From: JBLHLB01 sp047618505
GTDB taxonomy: Bacteria; Planctomycetota; UBA1135; GCA-002686595
Assembly (NCBI GenBank): GCA_047618505.1
Contig: JBLHLB010000004.1
Coordinates: 1 to 43,056, forward strand
DNA: 43,056 nt
Reading direction: 5' to 3'
Shown here: in pieces, positions 1 through 7,634 of the stretch
Layout of the letters: every line of letters begins with the position of its first letter
How positions within the stretch are numbered: the stretch's first letter is position 1
The notes under the pieces: model-generated
What the model was told of the DNA's origin: nothing
The model's database searches: none
Seen by the model: only the letters and a program-made list of their open reading frames with translations
Translations under genes and position numbers: made by a program

Positions 1-36
1 GCAGCTCCGGCGGCAGCTCCGGCGGCAGCTCCGGCG
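1..36 (+). repeat. 12-bp tandem repeat x3 in the E2 linker
   Basis: Three identical 12-bp units (GCAGCTCCGGCG) sit in frame in the E2 gene and encode an Ala/Pro-rich flexible linker. The array touches the left edge, so more copies may lie outside the window. Confidence 0.9.
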
Positions 37-1377
37 GCGAGTCCCGCGCCCGCAGCTCCTGTTGCCGAAGCACCCGTCGCTTCCGGTGGCGAGACGCTGG
101 AGTTCAAGCTCCCCGATATTGGCGAGGGCATCGCCGAGGGCGAAATCGTTCAGTGGCTCGTGGAGGAAGGCGCACAGGTCGAGGAGCACCAGGCCGTGGT
201 CGAGGTGATGACCGACAAGGCGACGGTGGAGATCCCCGCTCCCGCCCCGGGAACCATCACGAAACAGCTGGCGGAGGCCGGTGAGGTCGTGCCGATCGGC
301 ACGGTTATCTTCCACCTGCAGACCTCAGGCGGGGTGACCACCGCGGCCGCCGCCGCACCTACCCAATCGACTGCGGCCCCGGCCGCCGCTGCACCCGTTA
401 CTGCGCCCGTTACTGCGCCCGTCACTGCGCCCGTCACTGGGCGCGACGATGGCAAGGTTCTGGCTGTGCCCAGCGCTCGCCGGGTTGCGCGCGAGCTTGG
501 GGTTGATCTCGCCGCTGTACCGCCCACCGGTCGCAATGGTGTCGTTCGACGCGCAGACGTTGAGGCTTTTGCGAAGGGTGGAACCACGGCTGCGGTCGCG
601 ACTCCCAGCAAGGCGGCCCCGACCGCCGCACCCGCGAAGACCTTCAAGCCGGTTGCCCTGGTTCCCACGGACAGCGAGACTCGCGCAGCCTTCCGCGGTA
701 TCCGTCGCAAGACGGCCGAGGCGTTGTCGCGCTCGATGTTCACCGCTGTGCACTTCACGGTGGTGGAAGAGGTGGACGTCACCGAGTTGGTGCGCGTGCG
801 CGCCAAGGCCAAGGAATTCGGGGCCAAGCAAGGTGTCAAGATCACCTACATGCCCTTCATCATGAAGGCCGTGTCCCTTTCCCTGGCGCAGTTCCCGGAG
901 CTGAATAGCCAGCTCGACGAAGCGACCCAGGAGATCGTGACCTATGGCCACGTGAACCTTGGCATCGCCACGGACACGAAGAACGGTTTGATCGTTCCGG
1001 TTATTCCCCATGTGCAGGCCAAGGGCCTGATGCAGTTAGGGGGCGAGCTACAGGAACTAGCTGAGCGCACGCGCGCTGGCAAAGTTACGGCCGCTGATCT
1101 CAGTGGCGGTACCTTCACGATCACTAACGCCGGCAACATCGGGGGCACCCTCGCCACGCCGGTGATCAACTTCCCCGAAGTCGGCATTCTGGGCGTGCAC
1201 CGAATCGTCAAGCGCCCCGGCGTCGTCGAGACGGAGGAGGGCGACACCTTTGAGGTGCGCCACTACATGAACCTCTCCATCAGCGTGGATCATCGCCTGG
1301 TGGACGGCGCTTCGGCTGTGCGCTTCCTAGTGCACATGAAGGAGCTGCTGGAAGAACCGAGTCTGCTGTCCCTCTGA
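1..1377 (+). CDS. Dihydrolipoamide acyltransferase (E2) of a 2-oxoacid dehydrogenase complex, 5' partial
   Basis: This is the core E2 enzyme. Its lipoyl arm carries the acyl group from E1 to CoA. The frame is open from base 1, so the start lies outside the window. In order it shows an Ala/Pro linker, a lipoyl domain with the lipoyl-lysine motif TDKATVE (bases about 211-231), a second Ala/Pro linker containing an APVT repeat, a peripheral subunit-binding domain (about 460-580) and the acyltransferase domain with the active-site signature DHRLVDG near the C-terminus. The linker upstream of the visible lipoyl domain suggests at least one more lipoyl domain off the left edge. E1 alpha, E3 and lipB follow on the same strand. 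The E1 alpha downstream is branched-chain type, so the complex is probably a branched-chain 2-oxoacid dehydrogenase, but pyruvate is not excluded. The stop codon lies in the loop of a palindrome. Confidence 0.93.
   Translation, partial: AAPAAAPAAAPAASPAPAAPVAEAPVASGGETLEFKLPDIGEGIAEGEIVQWLVEEGAQVEEHQAVVEVMTDKATVEIPAPAPGTITKQLAEAGEVVPIGTVIFHLQTSGGVTTAAAAAPTQSTAAPAAAAPVTAPVTAPVTAPVTGRDDGKVLAVPSARRVARELGVDLAAVPPTGRNGVVRRADVEAFAKGGTTAAVATPSKAAPTAAPAKTFKPVALVPTDSETRAAFRGIRRKTAEALSRSMFTAVHFTVVEEVDVTELVRVRAKAKEFGAKQGVKITYMPFIMKAVSLSLAQFPELNSQLDEATQEIVTYGHVNLGIATDTKNGLIVPVIPHVQAKGLMQLGGELQELAERTRAGKVTAADLSGGTFTITNAGNIGGTLATPVINFPEVGILGVHRIVKRPGVVETEEGDTFEVRHYMNLSISVDHRLVDGASAVRFLVHMKELLEEPSLLSL
391..438 (+). 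repeat. 12-bp tandem repeat x4 in the second E2 linker
   Basis: Four 12-bp units of the form GCGCCCGTYACT (the first has A at the third base) encode four APVT repeats. They lie between the lipoyl domain and the subunit-binding domain. Third-position differences between units show the array is not brand new. Confidence 0.9.
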
Positions 1378-1491
1378 TAGAGGGACAGCAGATGTTTCTG
1401 GGGTCAACGCCTGACGGCGTTGAGCCTGGTCCCTCTGATAGAGGGACAACAGATGTTTCTGGGGTCAACGCCTGACGGCGTTGAGCCTGGT
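1362..1491. repeat. 61-bp palindromic tandem repeat (2 copies) overlapping the E2 stop codon
   Basis: Two near-identical 61-bp units (1370-1430 and 1431-1491) differ at one visible base. Each holds two hairpins: GTCCCTCT-GAT-AGAGGGAC and TCAACGCC-TGAC-GGCGTTGA. At the first copy the first hairpin extends to a perfect 14-bp stem with a 3-nt loop (1362-1392), which includes the last E2 codons and the stop. No T-tract follows, so a simple intrinsic terminator is unlikely. It looks like a REP-like mobile palindromic element or an RNA processing/stability site within the operon. Confidence 0.85.
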
Positions 1492-1706
1492 CCCCTCTCA
1501 AAGGTGGGGGGGGTCGCAGTTGTCGGGTCGTTGCCCGATGGCATTGACCTCGGTTGTGTCCTCCCAAGGGGATGCAGTCGTTCTCGGTTTCGGCGCCCTC
1601 GGGCACTGGGCCGGTGGCAGGGCGCTAGCCTTGCTTTCCGTGTTGCTCTTGCCTTGGACCGTTTCGCTTAGGTCTTCTCTCGGCTTGGCCGGGGGGCGTG
1701 AACCTG
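1492..1706. other. Intergenic stretch with a GC-rich inverted repeat
   Basis: This completes the non-coding gap of about 330 bp between E2 and E1 alpha. It starts with a run of Gs and contains an inverted repeat, GCGCCCT (1593-1599) with AGGGCGC (1619-1625), around a 19-nt loop. I see no convincing promoter. Short frames crossing this area translate the palindromes and show no protein-like composition. Confidence 0.5.
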
Positions 1707-2837
1707 ATGAGTACATTGACTGACATGCCCGTGATTCCGCGCCAGCTTCTCGACGAGGACGGCAGCCCCGTGGGGGATATGCCCGACTATGGGGATGCCT
1801 GGTTGGTTGGGTTGTTGGAGCACTTGCTGCGCATTCGGGTGGTCGATGCCCGCATGTTGAAGCTGCAGCGAGCGGGACGAATTGGCTTCGTCGGTTCGAT
1901 GAAGGGCATGGAGGGCTACATGGTCGGTACGGGGGCAGCCCTGGGGGCCAGTGATTGGCTTTGGTCGGGACTGCGCGAGGGCGGCGCGGCGCTGATGCGC
2001 GGGCTGCCGCTCGATGAGTATGTGGCGCAGATGTACTGCAACTCGAATGACAGCGCGAAGGGTCGTCAGATGTGCAACCACTTCCAGCATGCGGGCACGA
2101 ACTACCCCAGCTGGTCTTCGGTGATCGGGACCCAGATCACCCACGGCGTGGGGGCAGCCTTCGCGGGCCAGCGGCGCGGCAAGGATGAAGTGCACGGCAT
2201 CTACTTCGGCGACGGCGCGACGAGCTCGAACGGTTTCCACAGCGGCATGAACTTCGCGGGTGTGTGGAAGGTGCCTGCGGTTTTCGTCTGCGTGGACAAC
2301 GGCTGGGCCATTTCAGTGCCGTCCAAGGATCAAACTGCCGGAGACTCCTATCAGGAGAAGGCAGTGGCCTACGGAATGCCCGGAATCGAAGTCGATGGCA
2401 ACGACGTCTTGGCCTGCTTCAATGCCATGAAGACCCTTGTGCAGCGCGCCCGCGATGGGGCTGGGCCCGCCATGCTGGTCTGCTCCACCTATCGCCTGAT
2501 GGGTCACTCCAGTTCCGATGACCCGGACAAGTATCGCGAGCCCGGCGAGTTCGAGATCTGGGAGAAGAAAGATCCGGTGCGTCGTTTCGCGCGCTTCCTA
2601 GAGGGCCGTGAGCTTGTGGATTCCAACTTTGCGGCGGAGCTCGAAGTGCGCGTCACGGCAGAGATTGACGAGGTGATCCACCGTCAGGAAGCGGCCAGCT
2701 CGATGCCCCTGCGCTCCCTGGTCGAAGACGTCTACAGCGAAGTTCCGCGGCACCTGCGCCACCAGTTCAACGATTTCCTGCGTGTCGGAGAGCGCCTAGG
2801 CGAAGCTCGCCAGGGCGACGGCGCGTTCCCCCTGTAG
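1707..2837 (+). CDS. 2-oxoacid dehydrogenase E1 component, alpha subunit (branched-chain type)
   Basis: The thiamin-diphosphate-dependent E1 alpha subunit decarboxylates a 2-oxoacid and, with E1 beta, acylates the E2 lipoyl group. From the ATG at 1707 the protein has 376 residues. The ThDP motif begins with GDG at residues 168-170 and ends near the Asn of CVDNGWAIS at about 195-203. The segment YRLMGHSSSDDPDKY and the C-terminal DVYSEVPRHL resemble branched-chain E1 alpha more than pyruvate E1 alpha. A GTG at 1698 is in frame, but the ATG has a G-rich stretch about 10 nt upstream and is preferred. No E1 beta gene lies between E2 and E3, so it is probably upstream of E2, outside the window. 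Confidence 0.9.
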   Translation: MSTLTDMPVIPRQLLDEDGSPVGDMPDYGDAWLVGLLEHLLRIRVVDARMLKLQRAGRIGFVGSMKGMEGYMVGTGAALGASDWLWSGLREGGAALMRGLPLDEYVAQMYCNSNDSAKGRQMCNHFQHAGTNYPSWSSVIGTQITHGVGAAFAGQRRGKDEVHGIYFGDGATSSNGFHSGMNFAGVWKVPAVFVCVDNGWAISVPSKDQTAGDSYQEKAVAYGMPGIEVDGNDVLACFNAMKTLVQRARDGAGPAMLVCSTYRLMGHSSSDDPDKYREPGEFEIWEKKDPVRRFARFLEGRELVDSNFAAELEVRVTAEIDEVIHRQEAASSMPLRSLVEDVYSEVPRHLRHQFNDFLRVGERLGEARQGDGAFPL

Positions 2838-2917
2838 AGCGCGCCTAACGCGCCCAGGATTCGATTCATCGCTTCACCCAGAGGTGAAGCACCACAACTC
2901 TGCCCCTCTCTATTGCC

Positions 2918-4321
2918 ATGAGCACTGCCCGTAAAGTCGTCGTTATCGGCGCCGGTCCCGGCGGCTACGTTTGCGCCATTCGCCTCGCCCAACTTGGGCA
3001 GGACGTCACCTGTGTCGAGAAGGACGAGCTTGGCGGAGCCTGCCTCAACGTCGGCTGCGTCCCCTCGAAGGCTCTTATCGCCGCCGGTTCCCTGATGGAG
3101 AAAGTGCGTAATGCTTCGACCATGGGCATCACAGTCAAGGGCGTTGAGCTAGACGTGGAGAAGCTCGTTGATTGGAAGCAGAGCATCGTTACGCGTCTAA
3201 CCGGAGGCGTTGGTGGAATCTTCAAGAACCACAAGGTGAAGCACGTGCGCGGTACGGCGCGCGTCACCGGCAAGAACTCCGTTGAGGTCAAGACCGATAC
3301 AGGCGTCGAAACGCTGACCTGTGACGACATCGTGATCGCCACGGGATCTATGCCCACGGCGATCCCCGGTTTTGCCTTCGACGGCAAGCACGTCTGGTCT
3401 TCCACCGAGGCGCTTTCGCCCGATCGTATCCCTAAGCATCTGTTGGTTATCGGCGGCGGCTACATCGGCCTTGAACTCGGCCAGCTGTACCGCAAGCTCG
3501 GCGCCAATGTCACCGTTGTCGAATTCACCGATGGCGCCCTCCCTGGACAGGATCGCGATTGCGTGAAGGTGATCGAACGCAACATGAAGAAGGCCAAGAT
3601 CAAGCTGATCACCAAGACGGCTGCCAAGTCCTGGGAGCAGAAGGGTGATGGCTATGTGGTTCACGTCGAGGACCGTGACGGCAAGAAGACTGAAGTGGAA
3701 TGCGATCAAATCCTGTGCACCGTTGGACGCACACCCTTCAGTGATGATCTCGGATTGGAATCGGTCGGACTCAAGACCGAGCGCGGCTTCCTGGTGGTTG
3801 ACAAGAAAATGCGCACATCTGTCCCGAACATCTATGCCATCGGCGACATCGCAGGCCAGCCCATGTTGGCGCATAAGGGCAGCAAGGAGGGGCTCGTCGC
3901 CGCGGCGGTCATCGCTGGCCAGGATGAAGAGTACGACGTGCGCTGCGTGCCCGCCGTCATCTTCACATCCCCGGAGATGGCTTCCGTCGGGCTGCTCGAG
4001 GAGGATGCAAAAGCCAAGGGTCATGAAATTGCCGTTGGCAAATTCCCCTTCGGTGCCTCCGGCCGTGCCATGAGCCTGATGGAAACCGAAGGCTTCGTGA
4101 AAATCGTTGCGGACAAGAAGACCGACGAAGTACTCGGTGTGCACATGGTTGGACCCGAGGTAACCGAGCTTGTTGCCGAGGCTGCGCTTGCGATCGAAAT
4201 GGGCGCGACAGCTGAGGACATCGCCCGCACGATTCACGCACACCCGACCCTGCCAGAGGCGATGATGGAGGCGGCTGAGGCCGTTCACAAAATGGCCATC
4301 CACATCTACCAGAAGCAATGA
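2918..4321 (+). CDS. lpdA: Dihydrolipoyl dehydrogenase (E3)
   Basis: This FAD flavoprotein reoxidises dihydrolipoamide on E2 and passes electrons to NAD+. The 467-residue length is normal. The N-terminal dinucleotide motif is GAGPGG (residues 11-16). The redox disulfide is C42/C47 in GGACLNVGCVPSK. A second nucleotide-binding motif, GGGYIGLELG, precedes the NAD domain. The dimer-interface active site is H442/E447 in HPTLPE. The gene follows E1 alpha by 80 bp, and its stop overlaps the lipB start (ATGA), so the two are translationally coupled. It could serve other lipoyl complexes in the cell too. Confidence 0.95.
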   Translation: MSTARKVVVIGAGPGGYVCAIRLAQLGQDVTCVEKDELGGACLNVGCVPSKALIAAGSLMEKVRNASTMGITVKGVELDVEKLVDWKQSIVTRLTGGVGGIFKNHKVKHVRGTARVTGKNSVEVKTDTGVETLTCDDIVIATGSMPTAIPGFAFDGKHVWSSTEALSPDRIPKHLLVIGGGYIGLELGQLYRKLGANVTVVEFTDGALPGQDRDCVKVIERNMKKAKIKLITKTAAKSWEQKGDGYVVHVEDRDGKKTEVECDQILCTVGRTPFSDDLGLESVGLKTERGFLVVDKKMRTSVPNIYAIGDIAGQPMLAHKGSKEGLVAAAVIAGQDEEYDVRCVPAVIFTSPEMASVGLLEEDAKAKGHEIAVGKFPFGASGRAMSLMETEGFVKIVADKKTDEVLGVHMVGPEVTELVAEAALAIEMGATAEDIARTIHAHPTLPEAMMEAAEAVHKMAIHIYQKQ

Positions 4322-5046
4322 CTGTTGATGACCAGGATGCACTGCCGTTGATCGATGTGCGCCGCATGGGGCGCACCGACTACGAAGAGTGTTATGCGCT
4401 CCAGAAGACACTGGTGGATGCGCGCGTTGACGGAAGCATGGGCGATGCCCTGATTCTGACGGAGCACGATGCCGTTGTGACCGTCGGACGCGGCACGGAT
4501 CGTGCGTCCGTCGCCGGCGTGCAGGTCCCCGTGGTCGAGATCGAGCGCGGCGGCGAGGCGACTTACCACGGACCAGGCCAATTGGTTGTCTATCCAATTC
4601 TGGCCCTACCCGAGGGCAGGCGCGACCTGCATCGCTACCTGCGCGATCTGGAGGAAGTCGTAATCGGCGTCCTCGCGGAGGTGCAGGTGGAGGGGCGCCG
4701 CGTCGATGGCTACACGGGAGTTTGGGTGGGTGATCGTAAGATCTGCTCGATCGGCGTGGCCGTGCGTCGTTGGGTCACCTTCCACGGGTTGGCCCTGAAT
4801 CTGCACACAGACCTGGCCGCCTTCCAAAGCTTTCAGCCCTGTGGTTTGGCGCCGGATGTGATGACTCGCTTGAGCGACCATGCGGAGCTTCCACCGACGA
4901 ATCTCCTGGGGGAAGTCCTCCTGGTGAAGCACTTCTGCCGTGTCTTTGGCTATCGACTGCCGGACCCGACTCCCCTTATCTCCCCTCCGGAGGGCGGTGG
5001 AACCTGCGGTGGCGGAAAGTTTCCTGACCTCCCGATCCTGGGGTGA
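4318..5046 (+). CDS. lipB: Lipoyl(octanoyl) transferase
   Basis: LipB moves the octanoyl group from octanoyl-ACP to the lipoyl-domain lysine, the first step of protein lipoylation. Family signatures are RGGEATYHGPGQ (residues 77-88), the catalytic lysine K141 in DRKICSIG and the catalytic cysteine C175 in FQPCG. The ATG overlaps the lpdA stop by 4 bp, so an enzyme that builds the cofactor is co-expressed with the complex that uses it. The C-terminal 25 or so residues (PPEGGGTCGGGKFP) look unlike the family. They are encoded by GC-rich DNA containing the palindrome CCCTCCGGAGGG (4983-4994), as if a repeat element had extended the gene. Confidence 0.94.
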   Translation: MTVDDQDALPLIDVRRMGRTDYEECYALQKTLVDARVDGSMGDALILTEHDAVVTVGRGTDRASVAGVQVPVVEIERGGEATYHGPGQLVVYPILALPEGRRDLHRYLRDLEEVVIGVLAEVQVEGRRVDGYTGVWVGDRKICSIGVAVRRWVTFHGLALNLHTDLAAFQSFQPCGLAPDVMTRLSDHAELPPTNLLGEVLLVKHFCRVFGYRLPDPTPLISPPEGGGTCGGGKFPDLPILG

Positions 5047-5273
5047 GGACCGACCCGGAAAGTGTTTCCAGGTCGCGTTGGGTGGTGATCATTACCGCCC
5101 TTGGGAGGGCAGCTTGCATTCTCAAAGGGAAGTCAACAGTAAGTGTGGTCTGGCGAACGATGAAGAACTGTCCTGCGTCCGACCGCTGTGCCATGGCTTC
5201 ATTCCCCCTCCCCGTCCCCGGGCTGGTCTAAATGTGATGGTATTCGTGAGTTCGACCCTGGGGCGTCCACACG
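5047..5273. other. Intergenic region before the hybrid kinase
   Basis: About 227 bp without a supported gene. A short hairpin, GCCCT-TGGG-AGGGC (5098-5111), has only a 5-bp stem and no T-tract, so it is not called as a terminator. The promoter of the signalling genes downstream probably lies here, but I cannot point to one with confidence. Confidence 0.4.
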
Positions 5274-7592
5274 ATGAACTCCCAATCTTCTCCCGCCAGT
5301 GTGAAGGGCTTGAATCGCCTGGTGCACATCGCGGCTGTCTGCCTGCCCGCGACAGTTGCCCTGGTCTTTGGTGGGGTAATTGGCGGTGTCGCAACTCTTG
5401 TGGCATCCGCAGGCACCTTGATGATCCTGCGCCAGGGACAATCGAGGCGTGAAGAGGAACTGATGAGCGGGGAGCGCGACGGGCAGCACGACTTGATCGT
5501 CGAAGTGCGCGCCCTGGAGGAGAGTGTAGCCGACGAAAGGGACAAGATTACGGACCTCGAGGGAGAGTTGGACAGCGAGCGGATTGGGCGTATCGCGGCG
5601 GAGACCGCGAACCGTGCCAAGAGTGATTTCCTCTCGAGTATGAGCCACGAGATCCGCACGCCGATGAACGACATCATTGGCATGGCGCAGCTGCTCCTCG
5701 ACTCAAGCTTGAGCGCAGACCAACGCGACTACGGCAAGACCATTCAGTCTTCTGCACACTCCCTTTTGGCTGTTCTGGATGATGTGCTCGACTTTGCGCG
5801 CATCGAGGCGGGCAAGATGGAAATTGACGCGAAGACCTTCGACACCAATGACTGTGTGGGCGAGGTGGTGGAACTGCTCTACACACGGGCTAGGGAGCAA
5901 GGCGTTTGCCTCAGCTACTTCATCGCGGATTCCCTGCCGCGCCAGTGTGTGGGCGATTCGCGCCGCCTACGCCAAATCTTGACGAATGTGATTGGGAGTG
6001 CCGTGGACCGCACTTCCGACGGTCAAGTTCACATCGAATTCACCGGAGCCGCCAGGGACGAGCAATCGAAGGAGTTCTTGTTCGAGATTGCGATCCGTGA
6101 TGGTGCTCCCCGTATGACTGATACTGCCCGCGAGGGGCTCTTTGAGCCCTTCGGATTCACTTCAGTTAAGGGTCAGGATCAGGACATTAGCGGTGGCCTC
6201 GGACTTGCCATCAGCCTGCAGCTCGCGGAACTGATGGGTGGGCGGCTATGGCTTGAGGGAGATGACTGCCCCGGCAACTTGGTGCGCGCCGAACTTCCCA
6301 TGGTGGGCTCGTCGGAATCCCGCTTGGGTGAAGAGCAGGATGCCCTGAGGGCCGTGCGCGGATGTCGCGTCATGGTCGCGGATTCCTCTCCTGGCGCCCG
6401 CCGAACCCTACTCAAGTATGGCCAGCAATGGGGCCTTGAGATCATTGAGGCGACGACAGTGGAGCAGGCGTTGACGATCCTCTCTACTGCAGATGAGGCC
6501 GGGCAGAGCATTGACATGGCCATAATCGACCTTGATCTCCATGGCGGCGGCGGCCGGGAACTAGCTCAGCGCATACGGACGGAAGAGCGCAATCAGAATG
6601 TGCGCTTGCTCCTAACAAAGCCCATGGGGCGTATCGAGAATCCCGGCAGCTTGGCTCGCGCGGGCTTTGACGCCTGGGTCACGCAGCCCGTTTCAGGCAA
6701 GCGGCTGCTGTCAGGTCTGAACCACGTGCTTTCCATCAAGAGCACGAACGATCAAGTAGCCGATGACCGTGAGGTCACCTCTGCCATGGGCGAAGAACGC
6801 AAGGTTGCCCTGAGACCGGGCCCGCACGTGCTTCTTGCCGAAGACAACCTGGTCAACCAAAAGGTTGCAGGGCTGCTCTTGCGCACCCTGGGTTGCGAGG
6901 TGTCTGTCGTTGGCAATGGTCGTGACGCCATTCACGCCGTTCAATCGGGCGCATTCGATCTCGTCTTCATGGATTGCCAAATGCCGATCATGAGCGGCTT
7001 CGACGCCACCCGTGGAATTAGGGGTTTGAGCGAAGATGAAGGTCGCGCCATTCCGATTGTGGCCATGACGGCAAGTGCCATGCCCGCCGATCGTCGCCGC
7101 TGCCTCGATGCAGGCATGGACGATCACCTCTCCAAACCCGTCCAGAGAAACGACCTCGACCGCATGATCGCGCGTTGGGGTCCGACCTTCCCCAAGAATC
7201 AGGACCTTCCCCAAAGAGCGACCGAGATGAGTGACACACACGAACAGCAGATCCTCGACCTAGAGGTGATCGAATCCCTTAAGGAGCTTGGTGGAGAGGA
7301 CGACCCGGGCCTTTTTGCTGAGCTGGTGGAACTGTTCCTTGAGGATACGCCGGCTCGTATGGCCGATCTCGGCCTGGCCCTTGAATCCGGTGATGCCACC
7401 CAGATGGAGCACGCGGCCCACGCCTTGAAGTCTAGCTCCGCCAACCTGGGCGCCTTGACGCTCTCGGAGACCTTCCGCCAGATTGAGATGTCCGGCCGCG
7501 AAGGAAACGTCGAAGGCGCCAGCGGCCTGATCACGAACTCGAACGAGCAGTTTGAAGCAGTACGCGCGGCACTACAGGCGGAGATCGCCTAA
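5274..7592 (+). CDS. BarA-like hybrid sensor histidine kinase (HK-REC-REC-HPt) with a degenerate ATP site
   Basis: The 772-residue phosphorelay protein has an N-terminal hydrophobic hairpin (about 17-50), a coiled coil (about 75-110), a dimerisation/H-box domain with H125 in MSHEIRTPMN, a HATPase-like domain, a degenerate receiver, an intact receiver (D567 in MDCQMP, LSKPV lysine present) and a C-terminal HPt with H716 in HALKSSSANLG. In the HATPase region the Mg-binding Asn of the N-box is Ser (S242, NVIGSAVD). The G1 box reads DGAPRM instead of DxGxG, although the G2-like GGLGLAIS remains. The first receiver has Gln in place of the conserved Lys (TQPVS). It may thus depend on another kinase for phosphate. 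The diguanylate cyclase gene follows 42 bp downstream. The cognate regulator is unknown. Confidence 0.88.
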   Translation: MNSQSSPASVKGLNRLVHIAAVCLPATVALVFGGVIGGVATLVASAGTLMILRQGQSRREEELMSGERDGQHDLIVEVRALEESVADERDKITDLEGELDSERIGRIAAETANRAKSDFLSSMSHEIRTPMNDIIGMAQLLLDSSLSADQRDYGKTIQSSAHSLLAVLDDVLDFARIEAGKMEIDAKTFDTNDCVGEVVELLYTRAREQGVCLSYFIADSLPRQCVGDSRRLRQILTNVIGSAVDRTSDGQVHIEFTGAARDEQSKEFLFEIAIRDGAPRMTDTAREGLFEPFGFTSVKGQDQDISGGLGLAISLQLAELMGGRLWLEGDDCPGNLVRAELPMVGSSESRLGEEQDALRAVRGCRVMVADSSPGARRTLLKYGQQWGLEIIEATTVEQALTILSTADEAGQSIDMAIIDLDLHGGGGRELAQRIRTEERNQNVRLLLTKPMGRIENPGSLARAGFDAWVTQPVSGKRLLSGLNHVLSIKSTNDQVADDREVTSAMGEERKVALRPGPHVLLAEDNLVNQKVAGLLLRTLGCEVSVVGNGRDAIHAVQSGAFDLVFMDCQMPIMSGFDATRGIRGLSEDEGRAIPIVAMTASAMPADRRRCLDAGMDDHLSKPVQRNDLDRMIARWGPTFPKNQDLPQRATEMSDTHEQQILDLEVIESLKELGGEDDPGLFAELVELFLEDTPARMADLGLALESGDATQMEHAAHALKSSSANLGALTLSETFRQIEMSGREGNVEGASGLITNSNEQFEAVRAALQAEIA

Positions 7593-7634
7593 AGAGGACG
7601 AGATCTTCGTCACTCTCACCAAAGGACTATCCAG

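Noticed and set aside
1420..1723. Short open frames crossing the 61-bp repeats
   Set aside because: They translate palindromic repeat DNA, have no ribosome binding site and no protein-like pattern.
3197..4597. 466-residue open frame on the minus strand across lpdA and lipB
   Set aside because: It lies fully antisense to two genes with clear catalytic motifs and its translation shows no domain; long antisense frames are expected at this GC content.
5098..5111. Intrinsic terminator after lipB
   Set aside because: The stem is only 5 bp and no T-tract follows.
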